From Paenibacillus sp. (GTDB lineage Bacteria; Bacillota; Bacilli; Paenibacillales; YIM-B00363): 64,000 bases of DNA. Where the stretch lies: NCBI RefSeq assembly GCF_035645195.1, contig NZ_DASQNA010000007.1:248001-312000 (forward strand), in the 5' to 3' direction. Below, in pieces: positions 1-7,674 of this stretch (its first letter is position 1; every line of letters begins with the position of its first letter). The notes under the pieces were generated by a model. The model saw nothing but the letters and a program-made list of their open reading frames with translations. It did no database searches and was not told the origin of the DNA. The translations under genes and the position numbers were made by a program.

Positions 1-77
1 CATATGTAAAGGATGCGCTCATCCGTCGCGAAGCCGTGCCTCTGCGCCGCGGACGGGTCAACGGGATTGTTGGACAT
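1..77 (-). CDS. Unidentified protein, N-terminal 25 residues (cut by window edge)
   Basis: An ATG on the minus strand at 77 is preceded by the ribosome binding site AAAGGAGC with 7-bp spacing, and the frame stays open to the window edge. The visible protein begins MSNNPVDPSAAQRHGFATDE and is polar, with no signal peptide or membrane segment. I do not recognise the family. It lies 150 bp downstream of glnA, beyond that gene's terminator, so it probably has its own promoter. Confidence 0.55.
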   Translation of the reverse strand, partial: MSNNPVDPSAAQRHGFATDERILYI

Positions 78-180
78 GAATTCCGCTCCTTTGTGTCTGT
101 CGAAACCGTTGGTGACTGTTGCTTTCCTTATCACTTTACCGTTCCGGGAGCGGCATTTCAAGGGCGCGGCGCGACGCGGC

Positions 181-212
181 AAAACAGCCCCGGCGGAATC
201 CGCCGGGGCTGT
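181..212 (-). terminator. Rho-independent terminator of glnA
   Basis: A 14-bp inverted repeat (184-197 with 199-212, arm ACAGCCCCGGCGGA) lies 16 bp beyond the glnA stop and is followed on the minus strand by TTTT. The real loop must be a few bases, so the innermost pairs will not form. Confidence 0.85.
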
Positions 213-227
213 CGGGCTTGACGAGGA

Positions 228-1652
228 TTAGCAGTCGAAGTACAACGCGTACTCGTGCGGGTGAACGCGGATCGAAACGGATTTCGCTTCGTCGCGCTTG
301 TACGCTACGTAGTTATCGATGAATTCCTTCGTGAATACATTGCCTTGCGTCAAGAATTCGTAGTCCGCTTCGAGAGCGTCGAGCGCTTCGTCCAGGGAGC
401 CCGGAACGCTGCGGATTTCCTTCTTCTCTTCTTCGGACAGCTCGTAAATGTTCTTGTCGACCGGACCGTAGCCCAATTTGCGCGGGTCGATCTTGTTCTT
501 AATGCCGTCGAGGCCGGCCATCAGCATAGCCGCGAACGCGAGGTACGGGTTCGCCGTCGAGTCCGGCGTACGGAACTCGATGCGCGCGCCTTTCGGCGAT
601 ACCGCAGCGACCGGAATCCGGACCGCAGCGGAGCGGTTGCCCTTCGAGAACGCCAGGTTTACCGGAGCCTCGTAGCCCGGAACGAGACGCTTGAACGAGT
701 TCGTCGACGGGTTCGTGAACGCGATCAGAGCCGGCGCGTGGTGCAGGATGCCGCCGATGTAGTACATCGCGAGTTCGGACATGTTGCCGTATCCACCCTT
801 CTCGTAGAAGAGCGGCTCGCTGCCGTTGAAAATCGACGAGTGTACGTGCATGCCGCTGCCGTTGTCGCCGAAGAGCGGCTTCGGCATGAACGTTGCGACT
901 TTGCCGTATTGACGAGCTGTGTTATGAACAATATATTTGTACTTCATCAGGTTGTCGGCCGTTTTCGTCAGCGTGTCGAAGCGGAAGTTGATTTCGCCTT
1001 GACCTGCCGTAGCGACTTCGTGGTGATGACGGTCGATGCGGATGCCGACTTCCATCATCAAACGGCACATTTCGCTGCGGATGTCCTGCTGCGTGTCGAC
1101 CGGCTGAACCGGAACGTAGCCGCCTTTAACCGGAATCTTGAAGCCAAGGTTGCCGCCTTCTTCTTTGCGGCCCGTGTTCCAAGCTGCTTCTTCGGAGTCT
1201 ACTTCGAAGTAGGACTTGTTCATGCCCGTTTCGAAACGGACGTCGTCGAAAATGAAAAATTCGGATTCCGGACCGAAGTACGCTGCCGTACCGATGCCCG
1301 TCGTTTGCAAATATTCTTCAGCCTTTTGAGCGATGCCGCGCGGGTCGCGGTCATAGCGCTCGCCGTCCGGCGTGTAAATGTCGCACATAATAACCAGCGT
1401 CGGATGAGCCGTGAACGGATCGATGAACGCCGTTTCCGTAACCGGGATCATAACCATGTCGGAGTTTTCGATGCCGCGGAAGCCCGGGATGGACGAACCG
1501 TCGAAAGCTACGCCAAGCGTGAACGTTTCTTCTTCGACTTCAACCGCAGGTAAGGAAATGTGCTGTGCTTTACCGGACAGACCTACGAAGCGAAAGTCCA
1601 CCCACTCGATATTTTTTTCCTTAATTAACTTGAGAACGTCTTGTGCCGACAT
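228..1652 (-). CDS. glnA: Glutamine synthetase type I, GSI-beta subclass
   Basis: This enzyme joins ammonia to glutamate with ATP in the cytoplasm. At 474 residues it is longer than the 444-residue Bacillus GlnA. The beta-grasp N-terminus carries VAFDGSSIPGFRGIENSDM. The catalytic domain has FGPESEFF, HHHEVATAGQGEINF, KPLFGDNGSGMHVHSS and the ATP-site stretch NPSTNSFKRLVPGYEAP. The stretch about residues 155-185 (WNTGRKEEGGNLGF, then VKGGYVPVQPVDTQQDIR) and the segment KNIYELSEEEKKE, whose Tyr sits where the enterobacterial adenylylated Tyr397 is, are GSI-beta features absent from the Bacillus alpha enzyme. AGGAGGG lies 8 bp before the ATG. The gene is monocistronic with no glnR beside it, so it resembles the second synthetase (GlnA1) of Paenibacillus. 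It has a sigma-A promoter and a TnrA/GlnR box. Confidence 0.95.
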   Translation of the reverse strand: MSAQDVLKLIKEKNIEWVDFRFVGLSGKAQHISLPAVEVEEETFTLGVAFDGSSIPGFRGIENSDMVMIPVTETAFIDPFTAHPTLVIMCDIYTPDGERYDRDPRGIAQKAEEYLQTTGIGTAAYFGPESEFFIFDDVRFETGMNKSYFEVDSEEAAWNTGRKEEGGNLGFKIPVKGGYVPVQPVDTQQDIRSEMCRLMMEVGIRIDRHHHEVATAGQGEINFRFDTLTKTADNLMKYKYIVHNTARQYGKVATFMPKPLFGDNGSGMHVHSSIFNGSEPLFYEKGGYGNMSELAMYYIGGILHHAPALIAFTNPSTNSFKRLVPGYEAPVNLAFSKGNRSAAVRIPVAAVSPKGARIEFRTPDSTANPYLAFAAMLMAGLDGIKNKIDPRKLGYGPVDKNIYELSEEEKKEIRSVPGSLDEALDALEADYEFLTQGNVFTKEFIDNYVAYKRDEAKSVSIRVHPHEYALYFDC

Positions 1653-1695
1653 GAATGAATACCCTCCTATTTCCGAACAATGAATGGTTTAGAAG

Positions 1696-1718
1696 TGCAA
1701 ATCGTTCAGTAATTTGCA
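1696..1718. promoter_or_regulatory. Inverted repeat in the glnA 5' leader
   Basis: Perfect 7-bp arms TGCAAAT (1696-1702) and ATTTGCA (1712-1718) are separated by 9 bp and lie just downstream of the expected transcription start (about 1725). The element could be an operator or a small RNA hairpin. No family assigned. Confidence 0.4.
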
Positions 1719-1731
1719 AAACCTTGTCGTT

Positions 1732-1760
1732 ATTATAAACCCGTAGATAATTAGCGTCAA
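1732..1760 (-). promoter_or_regulatory. Sigma-A promoter of glnA
   Basis: On the minus strand, TTGACG (1755-1760), a 17-bp spacer and a perfect TATAAT (1732-1737) stand about 80 bp upstream of the glnA start codon. Confidence 0.85.
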
Positions 1761-1788
1761 TAGTTATGTAAGGTATTTTTGGCGCATA

Positions 1789-1805
1789 TGTAAGCTATAC
1801 TTACA
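1789..1805. promoter_or_regulatory. TnrA/GlnR box upstream of glnA
   Basis: TGTAAGCTATACTTACA is a full match to the TnrA/GlnR consensus TGTNA-N7-TNACA. It is centred about 72 bp upstream of the predicted transcription start, so a role in nitrogen-dependent control of glnA is likely. That distance is somewhat greater than at classical TnrA-activated promoters. Confidence 0.8.
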
Positions 1806-2043
1806 CCCCGGCAAAAGTAAATTTTCGCTGTTTTCGGGCAATTGCAAGCGTTGCCATCAAACTCGCGGCGCTGCTTGCATTCTGGTAACATGTCCCATGT
1901 CACATTTATTACGTTACGGCACGATCGTGAAGCGCATCGGGCCGCCTCTGTCGCGGTTGCCAGTATCCGCAGGTTTGCGAGCCCCGCCAGCGCGAACGCC
2001 AACTCTCCGCCGCCAAGCCCGCCGACGCGCACGCGAACTCACT
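1806..2043. other. Intergenic, no gene seen
   Basis: This stretch between the glnA control region and the repeat array has no start with a ribosome binding site and no recognisable family. GC rises steeply towards the array. The open frames that cross it are continuations of open frames in the repeats. Confidence 0.5.
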
Positions 2044-2979
2044 GCAGCCAAGCCCGCCCACCGCCGAATAAGGAACATTTGTCGCTTACACACCGCCGTT
2101 ATGCCCGCCGAGCGCCGCATAAGGTACATTTGTCTCTTACACACCGCCGTTAGGCCCGCTGAGCGCCGCATAAGGAACATTTGTCGCTTACACACCGCCG
2201 CCAAGCCCGCCTACCGCCGAATAAGGAACATTTGTCCCTTACAGACCACCGTTAAGCTTGCCAAGCGCCGAATAAGGAACATTTGTCTCTTACACACCGC
2301 CGCCAAGCCCGCCTACCGCCGAATAAGGTACATTTGTCGCTTACACTCCGCCGCCAAGCCCGCCAAGCGCCGCATAAGGAACATTTGGCTCTTACAGACC
2401 GCCGCCAAGCCCGTCAAGCGCCGAATAAGGAACATTTGTCTCTTACACACCGCCGCCGAGCCCGCCCACCGCCGAATAAGGAACATTTATCCCTTACAGA
2501 CCGCCGCCAAGCCCGTCAAGCGCCGAATAAGGAACATTTGTCTCTTACAAACCGCCGCCAAGCCCGCCCACCGCCGAATAAGGATCATTTGTCTCTTACA
2601 CTCCGCCGTTAAGCCCGCCAAGCGCCGAATAAGGAACATTTGTCCCTTACACACCGCCGCCAAGCCCGCCAAGCGCCGAATAAGGTACATTTGTCGCTTA
2701 CACACAGCCGTTAGGCCCGCCGACCGCCGAATAAGGAACATTTGGCTCTTACAGACCGCCGCCATGCCCGTCAAGCGCCGAATAGGGAACATTTGTCTCT
2801 TACACACCGCCGCCAAGCCCGCCGACCGCCGAATAAGGAACATTTGTCCCTTACACACCGCCGCCAAGCCCGCCTACCGCCGAATAAGGAACATTTGTCT
2901 CTTACAGACCGCCGTTATGCCCGCCCACCGCCGAATAAGGTACATTTGTCTCTTACACACCGCCGCCAAGCCCGCCCAC
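2044..2979. repeat. Tandem array, 18 copies of a 51-bp unit
   Basis: Eighteen units of exactly 51 bp run without interruption from 2062 to 2979, preceded by an 18-bp partial unit (2044-2061). The unit consists of CGCCGAATAAGGAACATTTG, then TCTCTTACACACCGCCGCC, then AAGCCCGCC plus a variable triplet (AAG, GAG, TAC, CAC or GAC). Variation is concentrated at a few sites: A/T in GGAAC, T/C/G in TCNCTTAC, CCA or TTA before the AGCCCG, and the last triplet. The core TAAGGAACA-TT-TGTCTCTTA is an imperfect dyad, and copies with TCCCTTA pair better. Copies 6-7-8 and 13-14-15 share their private variants, hinting at a 7-unit higher-order duplication. As 51 is a multiple of three, three of six frames stay open, but none has a ribosome binding site. 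It lies downstream of the DAHP synthase terminator and upstream of glnA. Confidence 0.95.
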
Positions 2980-2992
2980 CGCCGCCCCCGCG

Positions 2993-3036
2993 CAAAACAA
3001 ACGCCCGCCTGCCGCCGGAAAGGCGACAAGCGGGCG
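2993..3036 (-). terminator. Terminator of the DAHP synthase gene
   Basis: On the minus strand a GC-rich stem (3021-3036 with 3002-3016, loop 3017-3020) is followed by TTTGTTTTG. It sits 18 bp beyond the stop codon and directly abuts the 51-bp repeat array. Confidence 0.8.
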
Positions 3037-3054
3037 CGAACCGCGCATATGCTA

Positions 3055-4101
3055 TTACAGCGAGGAAACCGGCTGCTTCGCCGTCTCGAACGATTTGCCG
3101 ACGAGCGGAGCGAGCTGCTGCAGCTCGCGGAGAAGCTGTTCGAACTGGTTCGGGAACAGCGATTGTACGCCGTCGCCCGTCATCGAATTGTCCGGGTCGG
3201 TGTGCATCTCGACAATGAGGCCGTCCGCGCCGGCGGCGACCGACGCCTTCGACATCGTCGCGACGAGCTCCCGGCGTCCCGTGCCGTGGCTCGGGTCGGA
3301 AATGACCGGCAGGTGGCTCAGCTGCTTGACGACCGGGATCGCCGTCAAGTCGAGCGTGTTCCGCGTGTACGTCTCGAACGTGCGGATGCCGCGCTCGCAC
3401 AGCATGACGTTCGGGTTGCCGCCCGCGAGAATGTACTCGGCCGCGTTCAGCCATTCATCGTACGTCGCGCTGAAGCCCCGCTTCAGCAGCACCGGCTTGC
3501 CGCACGTGCCGAGCTTGCGCAGCAGGTCGAAATTCTGCATGTTGCGCGTGCCCACCTGCATGATATCCGCGTACTCCGCGCAAACGTCGACGTACTCCGG
3601 CGTCATGACCTCGGTAATCGTAACGAGGCCGTACTTCTCGCCCGCTTCCGCCATCCACTCGAGACCTTCGACGCCGACGCCCTGGAAGCTGTACGGACCC
3701 GTGCGCGGCTTGAACGCCCCGCCCCGGAGCACTTGCGCGCCCGCCGCCTTGACGTGCTTCGCGATTTCCATAATTTGATCGCGGTTTTCGACCGCGCAAG
3801 GACCGCCCATCACGACGAGCTCGTCGCCGCCGATCTTCACGCCTTTGATATCGATGACCGTATCTTCCGGATGGAAGTCGCGGCTCGCCAGCTTGTAAGA
3901 CTTCGAAATTTTGATGACGTTTTCGACGCCGGTCATTTGGCGAAGCTGTTCGGCGAGCGTCGGCTCCGCCTTCCCGATGATGCCGACGACCGTCCGGTCC
4001 GTCCCTTTCGATACGTGCGCCTGAAGCCCGCGCTTCTCGATCGCCCGGACCACCTCTTGAATTCTCTCTTCCCCCGCCGTGTTCGCCAAAATCGCGATCA
4101 T
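3055..4101 (-). CDS. aroF: 3-deoxy-7-phosphoheptulonate (DAHP) synthase, type I-beta with N-terminal regulatory domain
   Basis: It catalyses the first shikimate-pathway step, joining phosphoenolpyruvate and erythrose 4-phosphate. Residues 1-70 form the ferredoxin-like (ACT-like) feedback domain seen in the Thermotoga enzyme (HVSKGTDRTVVGIIG). The barrel follows with VVMGGPCAVENRDQI, LRGGAFKPRTGPYSFQG, QVGTRNMQNF, KPVLLKRG, LCERGIRTFE, DPSHGTGRRE and the metal-site DGLIVEMHTDPD. The frame is open to a GTG at 4110, but that codon lies inside GGGGAGTG, which is the ribosome binding site. ATG at 4101 has 8-bp spacing and gives MIAILAN, matching family N-termini, so it is chosen (348 residues). 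The gene has its own terminator. Confidence 0.93.
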   Translation of the reverse strand: MIAILANTAGEERIQEVVRAIEKRGLQAHVSKGTDRTVVGIIGKAEPTLAEQLRQMTGVENVIKISKSYKLASRDFHPEDTVIDIKGVKIGGDELVVMGGPCAVENRDQIMEIAKHVKAAGAQVLRGGAFKPRTGPYSFQGVGVEGLEWMAEAGEKYGLVTITEVMTPEYVDVCAEYADIMQVGTRNMQNFDLLRKLGTCGKPVLLKRGFSATYDEWLNAAEYILAGGNPNVMLCERGIRTFETYTRNTLDLTAIPVVKQLSHLPVISDPSHGTGRRELVATMSKASVAAGADGLIVEMHTDPDNSMTGDGVQSLFPNQFEQLLRELQQLAPLVGKSFETAKQPVSSL

Positions 4102-4161
4102 TCGATTCACTCCCCAAAAATGGATTTCGTCGTTTACATCACTTTTACACTTCGACGCTTA

Positions 4162-4189
4162 TACGCTTTTAAGCTTCTACGCTTTTAAT
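4162..4189. repeat. Short direct repeats upstream of DAHP synthase
   Basis: TACGCTTTTAA occurs at 4162-4172 and again at 4179-4189 (period 17 bp), with a shorter relative ACGCTT at 4155-4160. They lie 60-90 bp upstream of the start codon, where promoter control is expected. No clean -35/-10 pair was found here. Confidence 0.45.
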
Positions 4190-4208
4190 CACTAAAGTAA
4201 CTATACGT

Positions 4209-4259
4209 GAAAAAGGGCGCCCTCGTCAAGATAAACTTGATCGAAGCGCGCCCCTTTTT
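4209..4259. terminator. Terminator hairpin after ispH
   Basis: AAAAAGGGCGC (4210-4220) pairs with GCGCGCCCCTTTTT (4246-4259), with an inner TCAAG/CTTGA stem. On the minus strand the stem ends in CCCTTTTTCAC. A second dyad (GTCCG...CGGAC, about 4277-4304) and ACAAGCAATGCTTGT (4263-4277) lie between it and the ispH stop, so the ispH 3' end is strongly structured. Confidence 0.75.
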
Positions 4260-4328
4260 GAGCACAAGCAATGCTTGTCCGTTGGAGTGCGATGCACGCC
4301 GGACAAGCGCCGCGCCGCCGTCCCGAAT

Positions 4329-5273
4329 TCAGCGTTCCTTCACCGTCGGCAGCAATTTGTCCGGGTTCAGCGTGCGGACGACCGGCCACGTAGCCGGGTC
4401 GTTCGGATCGAACGCTTCGAGGTACGCGATGACTTCCTTCGTCACCGGCGTCGGCGTGGAGGCGCCCGACGTGACTGCCACCTTCCGCAGCGGCATCAGC
4501 CATTCCGGACGAATTTCCGTCACGTCCGCCACCCGATACGCCTTCACGCCGGCGATCTCCTCGGACACCTGCGCGAGCCGGTTCGAGTTGTTGCTGCGCG
4601 GATCGCCCACGACGATCACGAGATCGGCGAGCGACGCCTGCCCCGCCACCGCCTCCTGCCGCACCTGCGTGGCGAGGCAAATTTCGTTGTGGATTTCCGC
4701 ATGCGGAAACCGGTCCGTCACCCGCTTCATAATGTGGCGAATGTCCCACTGGCTCATCGTCGTTTGGTTTGTGACGAGCAGCCGAGTGCCCGGCGCGATC
4801 GGCAGCGCATCGATTTCTTCCTCGCGCTCGATGAGATGCACTTTGTCCGGCGCGACGCCGACGGCGCCCTCCGGCTCGGGGTGACCTTTCTTGCCGATAT
4901 AAATGATCTCGTATCCTTCCGCCGTCTTGGCGCGGATCAAATCGTGCGTCTTCGTTACGTCCGGGCACGTCGCGTCCACCATGGTGAGACCTTTCTCTGC
5001 GGCGCGGCGGCGCACCTCCGGCGATACGCCGTGAGCGGTGAAAATGACCGTGCCTTTGTCGACGTTCTCCAGTATGTCCAAACGGTTCGGTCCGTCGAGC
5101 GTAATGACGCCTTCCCGCTCGAACGCCTCCGTCACATGAGCGTTGTGCACGATCATGCCGAGAATGTATATCGGCCGCGGCAGATCCAAGTTGCGGGCCG
5201 TCTGCAGCGCGAGCACCATCGCGTCGACGACGCCGTAGCAGTAGCCGCGCGGGGAAATTTTGACGACTTCCAT
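4329..5273 (-). CDS. ispH: 4-hydroxy-3-methylbut-2-enyl diphosphate reductase
   Basis: The last enzyme of the MEP isoprenoid pathway, an iron-sulfur protein that makes IPP and DMAPP. At 314 residues it is typical. The three cluster cysteines are in [12 protein letters not shown] (Cys12 region), [12 protein letters not shown] (about 96) and [14 protein letters not shown] (about 193). TAHGVSPE and [12 protein letters not shown] are the usual substrate-site motifs. The frame stays open far upstream through the neighbouring kinase gene, but ATG at 5273 with AAAGGAGGG 7 bp ahead is the clear start. The gene lies 80 bp downstream of the histidine kinase and may be read from that operon as well as from a local promoter. 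Confidence 0.95.
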   Translation of the reverse strand: MEVVKISPRGYCYGVVDAMVLALQTARNLDLPRPIYILGMIVHNAHVTEAFEREGVITLDGPNRLDILENVDKGTVIFTAHGVSPEVRRRAAEKGLTMVDATCPDVTKTHDLIRAKTAEGYEIIYIGKKGHPEPEGAVGVAPDKVHLIEREEEIDALPIAPGTRLLVTNQTTMSQWDIRHIMKRVTDRFPHAEIHNEICLATQVRQEAVAGQASLADLVIVVGDPRSNNSNRLAQVSEEIAGVKAYRVADVTEIRPEWLMPLRKVAVTSGASTPTPVTKEVIAYLEAFDPNDPATWPVVRTLNPDKLLPTVKER

Positions 5274-5297
5274 GTGCGCACCCTCCTTTACCGTTCC

Positions 5298-5303
5298 ATT
5301 ATA
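5298..5303 (-). promoter_or_regulatory. Possible -10 element of ispH
   Basis: Perfect TATAAT on the minus strand, 24 bp upstream of the ispH start. No good -35 is visible at 16-18 bp, so this is tentative. Confidence 0.35.
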
Positions 5304-5353
5304 AAGAATAACCTCGCAGAAGTATAATCGGGAGCGCGCATCCCCCCTTGCGG

Positions 5354-6859
5354 CTAGAGCTTCGCGGGCCGCTCCAGCTCCTGCGGCGGCGCGATCGGCA
5401 GCCGCACGATGAACGACGTGCCGCCGCCCGGCCGCGTCAACACTTCGACGGAGCCTTGATGCTCGTCGATGATCCACCGGGCGATGGCGAGGCCGAGCCC
5501 CGTGCCGCTCGTTTCCCCGCGCGACGGGTCCGCCCGATAGAACCGGTCGAAAATGTGCGGCACGTGCTCCTTGTCCATCCCGATGCCCGTGTCGCGGATG
5601 CGCAGCCCGACGGTTCCCAGGCCGTCCGGAGGAAGCGCCGTCAGCTCCACTTCGCCGGACGGCGTATATTTGAACGCGTTCTCGATGAAAATGAACAGCA
5701 GCTGCCGCAGCGCATCGGCGTCGCCGATCACCTCGACGCCTTCGAGCGGCGACAAATCGCCGACGACCCATTCCGCCGTCCGCGGCAGATGCGCGGCCTT
5801 CCGGGCGACCTCCGCCACGAGCGGCGCCAGCTCGACGCGTTCCTTCCGCATGCGGTGACCTGCGTCCGCCCGCGCCAGCATGAGCAAATCGTTGACGAGC
5901 CGGCTCATCCGTTCGGCTTCCCCGGCGATGTCGCGCACCGACTCCAGGGCGAGCGCCGCCTGCTCCTCGTCGAGCTCGCCGAGCGTGCCGGAGTCGCGCC
6001 AGCGGGCCCACATTTTCTCGAGCAGCTCCACATTGCCGCGAATCGTCGTCAGCGGCGTTCGCAGCTCGTGCGACGCGTCGGACACGAACCGCCGCTGCGC
6101 CTGCACCGCCTCCTCCAATTCGCCGTACGCGTTCTGGATGCGCGAGAGCATGCCGTTGATCGTCGACGTCAGCCTGCCGATCTCGTCCTGCGGACCGCCG
6201 TATTCGATGCGGTGGCTCAAATCCTCCGCTTGGCCGATCCGGTCGGCGGCGCCGATCAAATGCTCGATCGGCTGCAGCGCCTTGCGCGCCAAAAACCAGC
6301 CGAGCGTCGAAGCGAGCGCCACCGCGGCGAGCGCGGTCACCGTCAGCACCGTGCGCAAATGCGCCAGCGTCCGCTTCAAATCGTCGATCGTCGTGCCGAC
6401 CTGCAGCATGCCGGCGTATACGGCTGTGCCGTTCCGATCGACCTCCAGTTGGATCGGCACGTTGTATACGAGAACCGTCGACGCGCCGATGTTCCGCTCC
6501 GTGAACGCGGCGCTCTCGAGTTCCCGGCCCGCCTCGACGACGGACGGCAGCGGCAGCTCGCCGCGAATGTTTTTTTGCCGAATGCGGCCTTCCCGGTCGA
6601 CGATTTGCAGGAAATACCCCGAGTACCGGAACTCGTCCAGCGCGGGCAGCTCGGGCACGATGCTCGGGCCGAGGAACAAATTCCACCCGACGCGGACGCC
6701 GATCTCCCGCTCGATCTGATTCGCCAGCGTCTGCATGCTGTTTTTCTCGCCCGCGCTGAGCACGTACGAGACGAGCACATATACGGCGACGCAGAACGCG
6801 ACGACCGTCACGCCGAGCACGGCGCTGTACCATAGCGTTAAACGAAGGCGGATGCTCAT
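5354..6859 (-). CDS. Membrane sensor histidine kinase
   Basis: 501 residues. Transmembrane segments at about 7-35 and 170-195 enclose an extracytoplasmic sensor domain. A HAMP linker follows ([19 protein letters not shown]), then the dimerisation domain with the phospho-acceptor His in [18 protein letters not shown], and an ATPase domain with N box ENAFKYTP, G1 [11 protein letters not shown] box FDRFYRAD and G2 [11 protein letters not shown]. The start overlaps the stop of the response regulator gene by 4 bp (ATGA), so the two are co-translated. The order htrA, regulator, kinase recalls MprAB-PepD and CssRS-HtrA envelope-stress systems. I infer it senses cell-envelope damage; the ligand is not visible. 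Confidence 0.92.
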   Translation of the reverse strand: MSIRLRLTLWYSAVLGVTVVAFCVAVYVLVSYVLSAGEKNSMQTLANQIEREIGVRVGWNLFLGPSIVPELPALDEFRYSGYFLQIVDREGRIRQKNIRGELPLPSVVEAGRELESAAFTERNIGASTVLVYNVPIQLEVDRNGTAVYAGMLQVGTTIDDLKRTLAHLRTVLTVTALAAVALASTLGWFLARKALQPIEHLIGAADRIGQAEDLSHRIEYGGPQDEIGRLTSTINGMLSRIQNAYGELEEAVQAQRRFVSDASHELRTPLTTIRGNVELLEKMWARWRDSGTLGELDEEQAALALESVRDIAGEAERMSRLVNDLLMLARADAGHRMRKERVELAPLVAEVARKAAHLPRTAEWVVGDLSPLEGVEVIGDADALRQLLFIFIENAFKYTPSGEVELTALPPDGLGTVGLRIRDTGIGMDKEHVPHIFDRFYRADPSRGETSGTGLGLAIARWIIDEHQGSVEVLTRPGGGTSFIVRLPIAPPQELERPAKL

Positions 6860-7560
6860 CCTTTGTCGCCCCGCAGCACGTACCCGGCGCCGCGCACCGT
6901 TTGGATGAGCCGCTTTTCGCCGCCCTCCTCCAGCTTGTTCCGCAGCATCGCGACGTAAACCTCCAGCACGTTCGACTCTCCGCTGTAGTCGTACCCCCAG
7001 ATTTTATCCATCAGCGTGTCGCGCGACAGCACGCGCCGCGGATTGGACATGAACAAATGCAGCAGCTCGTACTCCTTCGCCGTCAGCTCGACGACGCGAT
7101 CGCCCCGAATCGCCTCCCGGGTGTCGGGGTTCAGCGACAAATCCTCGAACACGAGCCGCCGGCCGTCCTCCGGCTCCTCTCGTCCGGCCGCGCCTCCGCT
7201 GCGCCGCAGCAGCGCCCGTATGCGGGCGAGCAGCTCCTCGAGCGCGAAGGGCTTCACCAAGTAATCGTCCGCGCCCGTATCCAGCCCCCGCACGCGGTCC
7301 GCGACTTCGTCCTTCGCCGTCAGCATGAGCACCGGCACGCGGCTTCCGGCCTCCCGCAGCCGGCGGCATACTTCCCAGCCGTCCAGTCCCGGCATCATAA
7401 TATCGAGCACGACGAGGTCCGGCTCCTCCTGGCGCAGCGCTTCCAGCCCTTCGTTCCCGCCCCGCGCCGTCCGGACGCGGTACCCTTCGAAAGCGAGGCC
7501 GCGGCGAAGCATCGACGTAATTTTCTCGTCGTCGTCGATCACTAGAATCGATTCCTTCAT
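6856..7560 (-). CDS. OmpR-family response regulator
   Basis: 234 residues. The receiver domain has acidic residues in [10 protein letters not shown], the phospho-accepting Asp in [17 protein letters not shown], Thr in VLMLTAKDE and Lys in [14 protein letters not shown]. The C-terminal winged helix (about 135-230) has [17 protein letters not shown] and the recognition region [16 protein letters not shown] with [10 protein letters not shown]. Partner of the overlapping histidine kinase. The 11-bp direct repeats upstream of the adjacent htrA are a plausible target. Confidence 0.93.
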   Translation of the reverse strand: MKESILVIDDDEKITSMLRRGLAFEGYRVRTARGGNEGLEALRQEEPDLVVLDIMMPGLDGWEVCRRLREAGSRVPVLMLTAKDEVADRVRGLDTGADDYLVKPFALEELLARIRALLRRSGGAAGREEPEDGRRLVFEDLSLNPDTREAIRGDRVVELTAKEYELLHLFMSNPRRVLSRDTLMDKIWGYDYSGESNVLEVYVAMLRNKLEEGGEKRLIQTVRGAGYVLRGDKG

Positions 7561-7621
7561 GCCGTTCGCTCCTCCGTTCGATCCCTCTTACCCATAGGTT
7601 ATAGCAAAACGCCGGCGCAAG

Positions 7622-7662
7622 CAAAACAAACGGCCGAACGGAAACGCGTTCCGTCCGGCCGT
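7622..7662 (-). terminator. Terminator of htrA
   Basis: ACGGCCGAACGGAA (7630-7643) pairs with TTCCGTCCGGCCGT (7649-7662) around a 5-base loop. On the minus strand it is followed by TTTGTTTTGC. It separates htrA from the two-component genes. Confidence 0.8.
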
Positions 7663-7674
7663 TCGGCACTTGCT

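Noticed and set aside
2487-2867. Minus-strand repeat ORF with 17-residue units (CKRQMFLIRR type)
   Set aside because: Three frames are open for the same arithmetic reason; there is no start signal and the ORF starts and ends inside the array.
2044-2979. CRISPR array
   Set aside because: Units are contiguous and near identical, with no unique spacers and no cas genes nearby.
1897-4188. 763-codon plus-strand open frame across the repeat array and aroF
   Set aside because: It exists because the 51-bp unit keeps frames open, and then runs antisense through DAHP synthase. No ribosome binding site, and arginine-rich low-complexity product.
4329-6833. 834-codon frame joining an N-terminal extension to IspH
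   Set aside because: The extension is antisense-frame noise over the histidine kinase; IspH has a perfect start at 5273.
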